Below, one piece after another: positions 1 through 8,823 of a stretch of 64,000 bases of DNA. Made by a program: the position numbers and the translations under genes. The stretch is taken from positions 1 through 64,000 of the forward strand of contig CAJOPT010000128.1 of assembly GCA_905236455.1 (NCBI GenBank), given 5' to 3'. Positions within the stretch are counted from its first letter, which is position 1. Each line of letters opens with the position of its first letter. This stretch comes from an uncultured Prevotella sp. (GTDB taxonomy: Bacteria > Bacteroidota > Bacteroidia > Bacteroidales > Bacteroidaceae). The notes below the pieces were generated by a model. It did not search any database and was not told where the DNA came from. It saw nothing but the letters and a program-made list of their open reading frames with translations.

Positions 1-2
1 AG

Positions 3-509
3 ACTCTTGACGGAAAGGCAACCGCACACGCAAAGGCAGACATCACTGAGACCAACTCATACAAGTACACTGTTGAGCTGAACCAGCCTATCAGTGGCAA
101 AATGATGATTGAGTATGACAATGCAAGCGGCGGTGGTTTCGCATGGAACCACTTCGAGGCAGGTGCTTCTACTCTGGTATGCTATGTTACTCCAGCTACT
201 TTTGAGTATGATGAAGAGGACGAGGAGACTGGTGAGATTAAGCACGTTTCCAACCCTGACATCGCCCAGATTTACATTAAGGCTGCGGCAGAGAATGACA
301 ATGGTGATGGATACACCACTCCAATCGTTGTTGATATTAAGAGCATTACCCGTGAGGTCGTTAACGCTTCAGAGGCTACAGCAATCAAGGGTGTTGAGAC
401 AAAGGCTGTTGAGACCAACAATGTGATGTACAACCTCGCTGGTCAGCAGGTAAGCAAGTCTTACAAGGGTATCGTTATCATGAACGGTAAGAAATTCATC
501 AACAAGTAA
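3..509 (+). CDS. C-terminal part of an unidentified secreted protein (5' end outside window)
   Basis: The reading frame is open from base 3 to a TAA at 507-509, so this is the last 168 codons of a longer gene. The visible part is acidic and shows no family I recognise. Its last residues (YNLAGQQVSKSYKGIVIMNG, then KKFINK) form a short C-terminal tail shared with several secreted proteins in this window, most closely the 567-residue protein at 50643-52346. The tail resembles a Bacteroidetes type IX secretion sorting signal, so an exported or surface protein is inferred. A terminator follows at 526-572, so it is probably the last gene of its own transcript and not part of the mannan operon that begins at 654. 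Confidence 0.75.
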   Translation, partial: TLDGKATAHAKADITETNSYKYTVELNQPISGKMMIEYDNASGGGFAWNHFEAGASTLVCYVTPATFEYDEEDEETGEIKHVSNPDIAQIYIKAAAENDNGDGYTTPIVVDIKSITREVVNASEATAIKGVETKAVETNNVMYNLAGQQVSKSYKGIVIMNGKKFINK

Positions 510-525
510 GATACTATAATGACAG

Positions 526-572
526 AAAGTGCATTCCAGAAAGCTTCATAGCATTTGGAGTGCACTTTTTGT
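526..572 (+). terminator. Intrinsic terminator after the first gene
   Basis: A 12-bp stem (AAAGTGCATTCC with GGAGTGCACTTT, one G-U pair) encloses a loop of 19 bases and runs into a T-rich stretch. It separates the upstream gene from the mannan locus. Confidence 0.85.
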
Positions 573-581
573 TTTATCAAA

Positions 582-599
582 ATGCAAGTTTACTTGCAT
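582..599. promoter_or_regulatory. Palindrome overlapping the -33 element of the mannan operon (candidate operator)
   Basis: ATGCAAGT and ACTTGCAT form perfect 8-bp inverted arms separated by two bases. The right arm contains the TTG that serves as the -33 element of the promoter at 594-624. A dimeric regulator bound here would occlude or contact RNA polymerase. I found no second copy before the other promoters in the window. The binding protein is unknown; the AraC protein encoded at 20118 is a candidate only. Confidence 0.5.
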
Positions 600-624
600 G
601 TAATAAAAATTTTGTTTACCTTTG
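594..624 (+). promoter_or_regulatory. Bacteroidetes-type promoter of mannan operon A
   Basis: The -33 element TTG (594-596), a 20-bp spacer and the -7 element TACCTTTG (617-624) match the Bacteroides consensus. The start codon at 654 leaves a short leader of about 25 nt. I see no other promoter match until after the terminator at 10292, so the genes from 654 to 10275 are probably co-transcribed. Confidence 0.8.
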
Positions 625-653
625 TAACCAATAACTAAAAACGAAAAGTAGGA

Positions 654-2012
654 ATGAAGAGATTTTTATGGACTATTAGTTTGTCACTAATGTCTTTTGT
701 TGCCATCTCAGCACAGAGCGGCATTGACCAGACTGCGGTGCAGCTGGCTGCACAGATGGTTCCCGGGTGGAATCTCGGCAATACCATGGAGGTTCCCAAG
801 AACAGTCTCAGCGCTGAGACCTCCTGGCAATCGACAAAGACCACACAGGCGATAATTGATTTCGTGAAAGCCCAAGGGTTCCGTTCCGTGCGTATTCCAT
901 GCTCATGGGTAGCCCATTTCAACAGCGGTACCACTACCATCAATGCCAGTTGGATGGCACGAGTGAAGGAAGTCGTTGACTATTGTATCAACGATGGGTT
1001 GTATGTGGTGCTCAATGACCATTGGGACAACGGCTGGTTAGAGGATAACATCCATGTTACCGATGCTGCGACGGTGCAGGCAAACAAAGAGAAGCTGTCA
1101 GCGGTGTGGACACAGGTCGCTGAGACTTTCAAAGACTATGACGAGCATCTGTTGTTTGCCGGACTTAACGAGCCAGACAAAGACCTCGACCCCAACAACT
1201 GGACTGCGGCTATCATGAATAACCTTGTGGCGTACGAGCAGACCTTTATCGACGCCGTGCGTGCCACTGGTGGCAACAACGCCAAGCGTGTGCTGGTGAT
1301 ACAAGGACCGAAGACCGACATCAATACGACTGTAAAGACAACATATACCAATAACCTCCCTGTGGACAATATTGACAATAAGCTGATGATGGAGATACAC
1401 TATTATGAGCCTTGGCAGTTCTGGGGGATGGAAAAAGACGAGAGCTGGGGTAAGGTGTTCTATTATTGGGGCAGCGGCAACCATCTCAGCGGCTCCACAC
1501 ATAATGCCACCCACAGTGAGGAGGCATACGTGAGATCACAGCTCCAGAAGATGAAGACCAACTTTGTAGATAAGGGAATGCCTGTAATCATTGGAGAATA
1601 TGGTGCTAACTGGCGTAATATCTCCTCCGTTTCGGGTGAGAGTCAGGAAAAACACAATGCCTCCATCAAGGCTTTCTACAAGACTATCAATCAGGTGGCA
1701 ATTGAGATGGGGATGGTTCCGATGGCATGGGACATCAATGCTCCGAACCAGAATGGCACGAAGGGTATAATGACACTGATAAAACGCGCCGACTGTACCA
1801 TATTCAACCAATATGCCATGGAAGGTATAAAAGAGGCAGTGGCGTCGTCGACTGGCATAAAAGGCGTGACACAGTTTGAGAATGGAGCCAATGATGCTAT
1901 ATTCGACCTGTGCGGCAGACAGATCATGGCTTCTGACTCCGACTGCCAGCTGGCATCTCTTCCATCAGGCATCTATATCGTTAAAGGGAAAAAAGTCATA
2001 GTACGGAGATGA
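654..2012 (+). CDS. Secreted GH5 endo-glycanase (subfamily 4-like) with C-terminal sorting tail
   Basis: A retaining glycoside hydrolase of family 5. A signal peptide (residues 1-20, ending SAQ) precedes the catalytic barrel. GWNLGNT (38-44), RIP (80-82) and the Trp-rich strands are typical of GH5_4. The acid/base is E173 in LNEPD and the nucleophile E315 in GEYG. Residues from about 411 form a tail (IFDLCGRQI, then LPSGIYIVKGKK) that resembles a type IX secretion signal, so release or surface anchoring outside the outer membrane is inferred. GH5_4 enzymes act on beta-glucan, xyloglucan or glucomannan; with GH26 and mannosylglucose phosphorylase genes nearby, glucomannan or mannan is the likely substrate. 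First gene of operon A, 52 bp before susC. Confidence 0.9.
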   Translation: MKRFLWTISLSLMSFVAISAQSGIDQTAVQLAAQMVPGWNLGNTMEVPKNSLSAETSWQSTKTTQAIIDFVKAQGFRSVRIPCSWVAHFNSGTTTINASWMARVKEVVDYCINDGLYVVLNDHWDNGWLEDNIHVTDAATVQANKEKLSAVWTQVAETFKDYDEHLLFAGLNEPDKDLDPNNWTAAIMNNLVAYEQTFIDAVRATGGNNAKRVLVIQGPKTDINTTVKTTYTNNLPVDNIDNKLMMEIHYYEPWQFWGMEKDESWGKVFYYWGSGNHLSGSTHNATHSEEAYVRSQLQKMKTNFVDKGMPVIIGEYGANWRNISSVSGESQEKHNASIKAFYKTINQVAIEMGMVPMAWDINAPNQNGTKGIMTLIKRADCTIFNQYAMEGIKEAVASSTGIKGVTQFENGANDAIFDLCGRQIMASDSDCQLASLPSGIYIVKGKKVIVRR

Positions 2013-2064
2013 AATACCGTACCAAACCTAAGATAAAACCTAAATATATTATAAATAAGTGATT

Positions 2065-5000
2065 ATGAATCAAAGACATTCAATCTCTGGGCAGGTACTT
2101 GCAAGATGCAAGCACCTTGCTTTGTTTCTATTGATGTTGCTGCCTCTGCAGGCCTTCGCGCAGGACGCTACCGTGACCGGTACGGTCAGGGATGCTGCCA
2201 ACGGCGAGCCTATCATTGGCGCGACAGTCAAAGTGAAAGACTCGTCGACAGGTGTCATTACCGATTTAGACGGTAACTTCACCCTGTCAGCAAAGTCAGG
2301 TCAGGTATTAGAGTTCTCCTACATCGGCTATACAACGAAGACGATGAAGGTGGGCAAGTCCGGAAGAATGGACGTCACCCTGTCAGAAGACGCTCACGCC
2401 CTTAACGAGGTCGTGGTAGTCGGTTATGGTGTGATGAAACGTTCCGACTTGACCGGTTCGGTAGCATCCATTAACGAAGAAGCCATCAAGCAAGGTGTCA
2501 ACACCTCGTTGGAGCAGGCTATGCAGGGACGTATCGCCGGTGTGCAGGTGATGCAGAACTCCGGTGCTCCTGGTGGAGGTATCTCGGTGCAGATTCGTGG
2601 TATCAACTCCTTGAACGGTAATGAACCTCTTTATGTTATTGATGGTATTCAGGTCTCTGGTAGCTCAAGCAGCAACACCAGTGTGCTCAGCTCCATCAAC
2701 CCGTCGGACATTACCTCCATTGAGGTGCTGAAAGACGCCTCCGCGACGGCTATCTACGGTTCCCGCGCCTCTAACGGTGTCGTACTTATCACTACCAAGC
2801 GCGGTCAGGAAGGAAAGTCGAAGATTGAGTACGAGGGTTATATGGGATGGCAGCAGCTTCCAAAGGAGCTCAGTGTCATGAACCTTCCTCAATATGCCGA
2901 CTTCTACAATGTACGTGCCGCCATTCAAGGCTGGGGTGAGCAGGAGATGTACAAAGACCCTTATCTGCTTACCAACGGCACCGACTGGCAGGGTGAGCTG
3001 TTCCAGACAGCCTTCATGCAGAATCACAATGTCAATGTGAACGGTGGAACAAAGGATATGCACTATTCGTTGTCTGGCGGTTATCTCGATCAGGACGGTG
3101 TGGGTATCGGCTCAGGCTTCACCCGTGCATCTTTCCGTGCCAACTTTGACACCAACATAACGAAGTGGCTGCAGATTGGCTTCAATACCGCATATTCAAA
3201 TACCAAGCAGATCATCACCTTCGATGAGAGCAATGTGATACAGACAGCCCTCAACCAGTTCCCTGACGTTGCTCCACGCAATCCAGATGGGACATACGGT
3301 TTCCCGCAGATTAACGACTTTGCCACATATTACACCAACCCGATCTTTGAGGCATACATGAAAGAGAACCGTACCAACAACTATCAGTTGGACTACAATG
3401 TATATGCCAACCTCACTCCGGTAAAAGGTCTGAGCGTACGTGTTGAGTATGGCGGTAACCGCGGATGGGGTAACACCTATTACTTCACACCGGAATATAC
3501 CTATGGCTCCATTAAGAGTGAGTCGCAGGCTACCCGTACGAAGACACTCAGCAAGTATACCTCATTCAAGCAATATGCCACATACGACTTCGATCCGTTC
3601 AAGGGACATCATTTCCAGATCATGCTCGGACATGAGTCACAGTGGGGTAACTGGGAGAGCCTGTCAGGTTCGCGAAAGGGTTATATCTCCTCAGCGATCC
3701 ACAGTCTTAACGTAGGTGACGCCAACACCGCGACCAACAATGGTGACGACGGTACAAAGTGGGCGATAGAGTCTTACTTCGGACGTTTGAACTATAACCT
3801 GTTAGACCGATACCTTATTACTGCCACCCTTCGTGGTGACGGTTCATCAAGCTTCGGTAAAGACAACAAATGGGGTCTGTTCCCGTCAGCAGCGTTAGCA
3901 TGGCGTGTAAGCAATGAGTCGTTCCTGAAGGATGTCAACTGGCTTAACAACCTGAAGCTACGTGTGGGATGGGGTCTCGTAGGTAACCAAAGCTCTGGCT
4001 CATACGCCTACGGCGCAACCATGGCAAACACCGCTACAGCCTGGGGTACAGGTTTCTATCCTGGCAACTTCCCCAACTCTGGTCTGAAGTGGGAGAGCAC
4101 CAAGGCCTGGAACGTAGGTATGGACATTGCCGTACTGAAGAACCGTATTGAGTTTATTGTCGACGCCTATCTGAAGAAAACCGACAACCTGTTGATGCAG
4201 GCCGCACTTCCGTCATACGTTATCAACAACGACTGGATGGGAATGTCGGCACCATGGGTTAATACCGGTAGTATTGAGAACAGAGGTATTGAGTTTACCT
4301 TGAACACAGTGAACGTCAACAGTAACGGCTGGCAGTGGAGAACCGGAGCAACACTCTCTTTCAACCGCAACGAGCTGACAGGTCTGAACAGTGAAGGCTC
4401 TGCTATCCAGGGCTCCATCAGTACGGAGACATATACCCTCTCCGACATAGGAGGTCCGGTTGGTCGATTCTATGGCTATAATGTCATTGGTATGTTCACG
4501 AAAGAGGATGACTTCTACCAGAAGAACCAGTTAGGTGAGTTCATGATTGACAAAGACGGCAACAAGATTCCAGTTGCACGTCCGGTAGATACCAACGGAA
4601 ATCTTCAGCCTATCGCACAGAACAGTATCTGGGTAGGTGACTACATCTTCGAGGATGTCAATGGTGACGGTAAGATTACCGAGGCAGACCGTAAGTTCAT
4701 CGGTGATCCAAACCCGGACTTCACCTTCGGTCTTAACAATGTCATCAGCTGGAAGAACTTTGAGCTGTCATTCTTCATCAACGGTAGTGTAGGCGGCGAC
4801 ATCTACAACCTTGTACGCCAGCAGCATACGAACACACAAGGCTGGGGTAACAAGATGAGTGAGGTAGCCAACTATGCCGTTGTCGACATGATAGACCCGA
4901 ACGGCTCAGCCACCGACATCTCTAATGTATATGTGTCGAACGCAAGCACGGCATCGGTACAGCGTATCAGTGCAGCTGGTACGAGTCTTAACGACAACAA

Positions 5001-5274
5001 CCGTGTCAGCTCCCGTTTCGTGGAGGATGGCTCCTATATTCGTCTGAAGAATATCTCCTTGTCTTGGAACCTTCCGAAGAAATGGCTGACACCATTGACC
5101 TTAGACTGGGTTCAGGTTTATGGAACAATCCAAAATCTGTTTACCATCAGTGGCTATGACGGATATGATCCTGAGATTGGTGCTGTCGGACAGAGTGTGA
5201 TTCTTCAGGGAATCGACAACTACCGTTATCCGTCACAGCGTATTTATACCGTTGGTTTGAAAGTTAAATTCTAA
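2065..5274 (+). CDS. SusC/RagA-family TonB-dependent outer-membrane transporter (mannan locus)
   Basis: The beta-barrel importer of oligosaccharides released at the surface. It has a signal peptide, an N-terminal carboxypeptidase-regulatory-like domain (TVTGTVRDAANGEPIIGATV), a TonB-box-like segment (LNEVVVVGYG), a plug domain with the family sequences YVIDGIQV and ASATAIYGSRASNGVVLITT, and a long barrel ending in F. About 1069 residues is normal for the family. I start at ATG 2065; an in-frame GTG at 2059 adds two residues. The SusD partner begins 13 bp after the stop. The two proteins should form a SusC2D2-type lidded channel. Substrate specificity (manno-oligosaccharides) is inferred from the neighbours. 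Confidence 0.95.
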   Translation: MNQRHSISGQVLARCKHLALFLLMLLPLQAFAQDATVTGTVRDAANGEPIIGATVKVKDSSTGVITDLDGNFTLSAKSGQVLEFSYIGYTTKTMKVGKSGRMDVTLSEDAHALNEVVVVGYGVMKRSDLTGSVASINEEAIKQGVNTSLEQAMQGRIAGVQVMQNSGAPGGGISVQIRGINSLNGNEPLYVIDGIQVSGSSSSNTSVLSSINPSDITSIEVLKDASATAIYGSRASNGVVLITTKRGQEGKSKIEYEGYMGWQQLPKELSVMNLPQYADFYNVRAAIQGWGEQEMYKDPYLLTNGTDWQGELFQTAFMQNHNVNVNGGTKDMHYSLSGGYLDQDGVGIGSGFTRASFRANFDTNITKWLQIGFNTAYSNTKQIITFDESNVIQTALNQFPDVAPRNPDGTYGFPQINDFATYYTNPIFEAYMKENRTNNYQLDYNVYANLTPVKGLSVRVEYGGNRGWGNTYYFTPEYTYGSIKSESQATRTKTLSKYTSFKQYATYDFDPFKGHHFQIMLGHESQWGNWESLSGSRKGYISSAIHSLNVGDANTATNNGDDGTKWAIESYFGRLNYNLLDRYLITATLRGDGSSSFGKDNKWGLFPSAALAWRVSNESFLKDVNWLNNLKLRVGWGLVGNQSSGSYAYGATMANTATAWGTGFYPGNFPNSGLKWESTKAWNVGMDIAVLKNRIEFIVDAYLKKTDNLLMQAALPSYVINNDWMGMSAPWVNTGSIENRGIEFTLNTVNVNSNGWQWRTGATLSFNRNELTGLNSEGSAIQGSISTETYTLSDIGGPVGRFYGYNVIGMFTKEDDFYQKNQLGEFMIDKDGNKIPVARPVDTNGNLQPIAQNSIWVGDYIFEDVNGDGKITEADRKFIGDPNPDFTFGLNNVISWKNFELSFFINGSVGGDIYNLVRQQHTNTQGWGNKMSEVANYAVVDMIDPNGSATDISNVYVSNASTASVQRISAAGTSLNDNNRVSSRFVEDGSYIRLKNISLSWNLPKKWLTPLTLDWVQVYGTIQNLFTISGYDGYDPEIGAVGQSVILQGIDNYRYPSQRIYTVGLKVKF

Positions 5275-5287
5275 ATAGAGGACAGAT

Positions 5288-7081
5288 ATGAAAAAGATTA
5301 ATATATATATGATGTCTGCCCTGGCTGGTATGACATTGATGTTGACAAGCTGTGGCGATGATTTCCTTGACACAAAGCCACAGGGAAACTACACAGCGGA
5401 GACTTTCTATTCCTCTGATGTCGCCATCAGGAAAGGAACAGAGCCTCTGTATAACCGCGCATGGTTCGACTTCAACCGTCGTGCCATTGTAGGAATGGGC
5501 TCATACCGTGCCAATGACGCATGGAACCCGTATGTAAGTGCTGAGTTTGCCCGTTTCCAGGTGACTGGTCTCACTGAGGACATGGGTCTGGCGTGGTCAG
5601 CATTGTATAATGTCGTTACCATGAGTAACGCCACATTGAAGAACCTTCAGGATTATGCCGTTGTAGGCGGAGATGTCACACAGGAAGCCAAAGACGCCGC
5701 GATAGGCGAGTGTTACCTTATGCGTGGCTGGGCTTACTTCTATCTTCTCCGTGGCTGGGGCGACAATATCCTGTTTGAGGACAACTCTGTCATGGTTGAC
5801 AATCCTATCCGTCCACTTAACACAGAGGCAGATGTCCTGAAATTCATCATCCGTGACTTCAGGAAGGCTGCCGAGTACCTGCCAGAGACAGGAGTAGACA
5901 ATCATGCGTCGAAGTATGCAGCCAAGGCAGCATTGGCTAAGGCTCTTCTTGCTCAGAGCGGCTGGGATGAGAAGGCGACAACCAATCACTCACGTAATGA
6001 GGAGACGTTGAAAGAGGTCGTAAAGCTTTGTGATGAGGTAATCAACTGTGGGCAGTTCTCCTTGTTGTCAGACTACGAGGACCTGTTCAAACCACAGAAC
6101 AATGACAATGCGGAGACCCTCCTTGCCATGCGATGGGCAAGTCCTAACTCAGGAGAGTGGGGCGCCATGAACGCTCTTTACTCAGACTTGTGCTTCTCTG
6201 AGACAACCGATGTCAATGTGTGGGGTGGCTCGCTCGTAGCCTCAATCGACATGATTGACATCTACAATGAAGAGCCGGCAGACTCTTTCCGTCTGCGTGG
6301 CACATTCTTCAGTCCTAACGCCTATTACGACTATATCCGTAAGGCAGAAGGCGGCTATGTCTACAAGCACAACTGGATGCAGCTGAAGAAAGGTGTCTGT
6401 GGAACAAAGGCAGACTGTGCTCCAAATACCTGCGCACAGATGGCTTCTCCACTTAACACATATATCCAGCGACTGGCTGACGTATATCTTATGAAAGCCG
6501 AGGCTATCCTTGGTAACAGCGAGTCAACGAGTGATGCCTCAGCGTTGGCAGCATTCAACGCTGTCCGCAAGCGCGCCAATGTGTCAGAGAAGACCTCCAT
6601 TACCTTGAGCGACATCATCCGTGAGCGTCGTATCGAGTTCTGCATGGAGTACTTTAACTGGTGGGATATGGTCACATGGTATCGTTGGAAGCCACAGACT
6701 ATGCTCGCATTCTTCAACAGCAAGCAGCACCGTGCCTTCGAGATGCGCGAGGGTGACATCATCAAGAATACAGACGGTACGTTCAGCTACCGTTGTGTTC
6801 CTCCGGGTGTGAACACATGGTATATCACCAATCCTACAAATGGAAACGTATATTGGAATGACCATATCGCAGTGTCTGAGCAGGACAACACTCCAGTACA
6901 GACCAAGGCAGAAGGTTATGAGTATGATCTGAACAGTTTGGTCTCTCAGTATACCGCAGGCTACCAGCCGATAGTATTGAGTGAGGCAAATATCTTCATG
7001 CCTTATCCTGAGAGTGATGTTATTCAGAACCATTACTTCAATGAGGAGCCGCAGGCATATGATTTCGGTACCACTGAGTAA
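5288..7081 (+). CDS. SusD/RagB-family surface glycan-binding lipoprotein (mannan locus)
   Basis: The extracellular lid of the SusC transporter. The lipobox LTSC places the lipidated cysteine at residue 22, followed by GDDFLDTKPQGNY, the usual N-terminal start of mature SusD proteins. The central part shows the helical TPR-like pattern of the family (AAKAALAKALLAQSGW; DVYLMKAEAIL), and IRERRIEFCMEYFNWWDMVTW is the conserved C-terminal block. Length 597 is typical. It lies directly after susC and before the IPT/TIG glycan-binding gene. Confidence 0.95.
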   Translation: MKKINIYMMSALAGMTLMLTSCGDDFLDTKPQGNYTAETFYSSDVAIRKGTEPLYNRAWFDFNRRAIVGMGSYRANDAWNPYVSAEFARFQVTGLTEDMGLAWSALYNVVTMSNATLKNLQDYAVVGGDVTQEAKDAAIGECYLMRGWAYFYLLRGWGDNILFEDNSVMVDNPIRPLNTEADVLKFIIRDFRKAAEYLPETGVDNHASKYAAKAALAKALLAQSGWDEKATTNHSRNEETLKEVVKLCDEVINCGQFSLLSDYEDLFKPQNNDNAETLLAMRWASPNSGEWGAMNALYSDLCFSETTDVNVWGGSLVASIDMIDIYNEEPADSFRLRGTFFSPNAYYDYIRKAEGGYVYKHNWMQLKKGVCGTKADCAPNTCAQMASPLNTYIQRLADVYLMKAEAILGNSESTSDASALAAFNAVRKRANVSEKTSITLSDIIRERRIEFCMEYFNWWDMVTWYRWKPQTMLAFFNSKQHRAFEMREGDIIKNTDGTFSYRCVPPGVNTWYITNPTNGNVYWNDHIAVSEQDNTPVQTKAEGYEYDLNSLVSQYTAGYQPIVLSEANIFMPYPESDVIQNHYFNEEPQAYDFGTTE

Positions 7082-7104
7082 TAACCATATAAAAGACAAA
7101 TACA

Positions 7105-8805
7105 ATGAGACATTATATAATAAATAAGAAATGGAGTCTTGGAATGATGCTGATGGTGGCATTGCTCCAGTTGACCTTCACCTCATGTAAGGATGACTCC
7201 GATGACGGCGGACAGCCAGTAATCACAGCGGTCCGTGTGCCAGATCCGGCAAAAGCCGACAGTACCTTTACAAAGGCTGGTCCAGGCTCTGTAATCGCTA
7301 TTATGGGTCAGAACCTTGGCAGTGCGTTGAAAGTGTATATCAACAATCAGTCAGTGTACTTTAACCCGACAATGAACACCGACCATAGCATTATCGTTCA
7401 GATACCGTCAGAAACTGATGGTTTTAAGCTCTCTGCTTTCGACAGCAGCATACCAGATGAGATCCGCGTGGAGACAACTCACGGAACAGCCGTCTATTCA
7501 TTCAAGATTACGGCACCAGGTCCACAGCTTACCCGTATTCAAGGAACCTATCCGCGTCATGCCGGTGACATATTGAATGTATATGGAAAGAATCTCGTAG
7601 ATATCGAGAAGATCTATTTCACCGATGTCACTGCCGCAAGACTCGATACCACAGAGTGGACAACCCCTGGCGGCAACCATGTGGATGTGGCAAGCTATAA
7701 TGATGTGACTCAGGATCATCACCTCAACACCACAACCAATTCTTACGAGACCACGTCAGTATTGCAGCTTACTACACCAGACCTGCCATTTGATGAGGGT
7801 ACTTTGGTTCTTGAGTGTGCTTCAGGCATTGTATATATCCCATATACAAAGGTTCCTGGTCAGCCAGTTATCTTAGGTGTCAGCACAGATATGCCGGTAA
7901 TAGGTGAGACGGTATCGATCTCAGGACGTGAGTTCGTACAGATTGAGTCTATCACATACGGTGACGTGACACTCTCACCAAATGACTTTACGATCGCCGA
8001 GAGTGAGGATGGCATTGAGTTTACTTTCACAAAGAAGCCAAGTGAGACTTCTAATCCAGTATTGACAATCACTACTCCTGGTGGCAAGGCGTCAGTATCG
8101 TTCTATGACTACAGTTGCTTGCTGGTAGACTTTGACGGTCGTGGACAAGACAATGGATGGGATCCGAAGGCTACCGTTGAGACCGCTGCGTCCACAGCCG
8201 CTCCTTTCTCAGGTGACGGCAATTTTGCCCATATCTATCATGATCAGATCGGTCAGAGTTGGTGGGGTACAATGGTTTATTGGCGCGGAGGATGGGATGC
8301 CGGCGGCAATGCCATTGCGTTTGACTTACCTTCTTATGACGTTATTCCGGCAAATGCTTCCACAGATGATATCTATATCGCAGTAGAGGTGTTCAATAAC
8401 AACAGCTCATTCAACAACGGCTCATTTATGGGTTACTTCCGCTACTTTATTCAGAGTGACAATGAGGATCCTGTACCCGTTACCGATGATGCCGGTAATC
8501 TGAACCCGGAAGACCAGGTTAACCAATATGACAACGGTTTCTCTTGGGAGAACTACGATGAGGAGGAAGGCGGTTTTGAACGTCCTGTACTCGCAAATAT
8601 CAATGACCTGGCACCTACAGGAATGTGGTATCGTCATGTAATAAAGCTGAGCTCATTCCTGAAGTATAAAGGCAAGACTTATCAGGATGTGGTGAACGGT
8701 AAGATCTCACAATTAAGAATACAGTACATCAATCAAGGTGCGAGGGTACAGGGAACAGTCGACGTGTTCTTTGACAATATCCGTTTGTATTACAATAAGA
8801 AGTAA
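7105..8805 (+). CDS. IPT/TIG-domain surface glycan-binding lipoprotein (SGBP-B-like)
   Basis: A non-catalytic carbohydrate-binding protein of a Sus-like system. The signal peptide ends in a lipobox (FTSC, Cys28) followed by Asp/Ser-rich residues. Three IPT/TIG-like beta-sandwich segments can be traced at roughly residues 38-140, 143-250 and 252-335 (for example GSVIAIMGQNLGSALKVYIN and GDILNVYGKNLVDIEKIYF). The C-terminal 230 residues, rich in aromatic residues (SWWGTMVYWRGGWDAGG), resemble the ligand-binding domain of SGBP-B proteins. It sits where such proteins are usually encoded, directly after susD. Function follows from family and position; the ligand is inferred to be mannan or glucomannan. 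Confidence 0.85.
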   Translation: MRHYIINKKWSLGMMLMVALLQLTFTSCKDDSDDGGQPVITAVRVPDPAKADSTFTKAGPGSVIAIMGQNLGSALKVYINNQSVYFNPTMNTDHSIIVQIPSETDGFKLSAFDSSIPDEIRVETTHGTAVYSFKITAPGPQLTRIQGTYPRHAGDILNVYGKNLVDIEKIYFTDVTAARLDTTEWTTPGGNHVDVASYNDVTQDHHLNTTTNSYETTSVLQLTTPDLPFDEGTLVLECASGIVYIPYTKVPGQPVILGVSTDMPVIGETVSISGREFVQIESITYGDVTLSPNDFTIAESEDGIEFTFTKKPSETSNPVLTITTPGGKASVSFYDYSCLLVDFDGRGQDNGWDPKATVETAASTAAPFSGDGNFAHIYHDQIGQSWWGTMVYWRGGWDAGGNAIAFDLPSYDVIPANASTDDIYIAVEVFNNNSSFNNGSFMGYFRYFIQSDNEDPVPVTDDAGNLNPEDQVNQYDNGFSWENYDEEEGGFERPVLANINDLAPTGMWYRHVIKLSSFLKYKGKTYQDVVNGKISQLRIQYINQGARVQGTVDVFFDNIRLYYNKK

Positions 8806-8823
8806 TCTAAAAATAAAGCAATT

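Noticed and set aside
102..426. Second-frame and antisense ORFs of 60-230 codons overlapping the annotated genes throughout the window
   Set aside because: They overlap clear family members, have biased composition and show no recognisable motifs or start context.
2424..3063. Antisense ORFs within susC as possible overlapping genes
   Set aside because: Explained by the coding pattern of the susC frame; no promoter or family signal.
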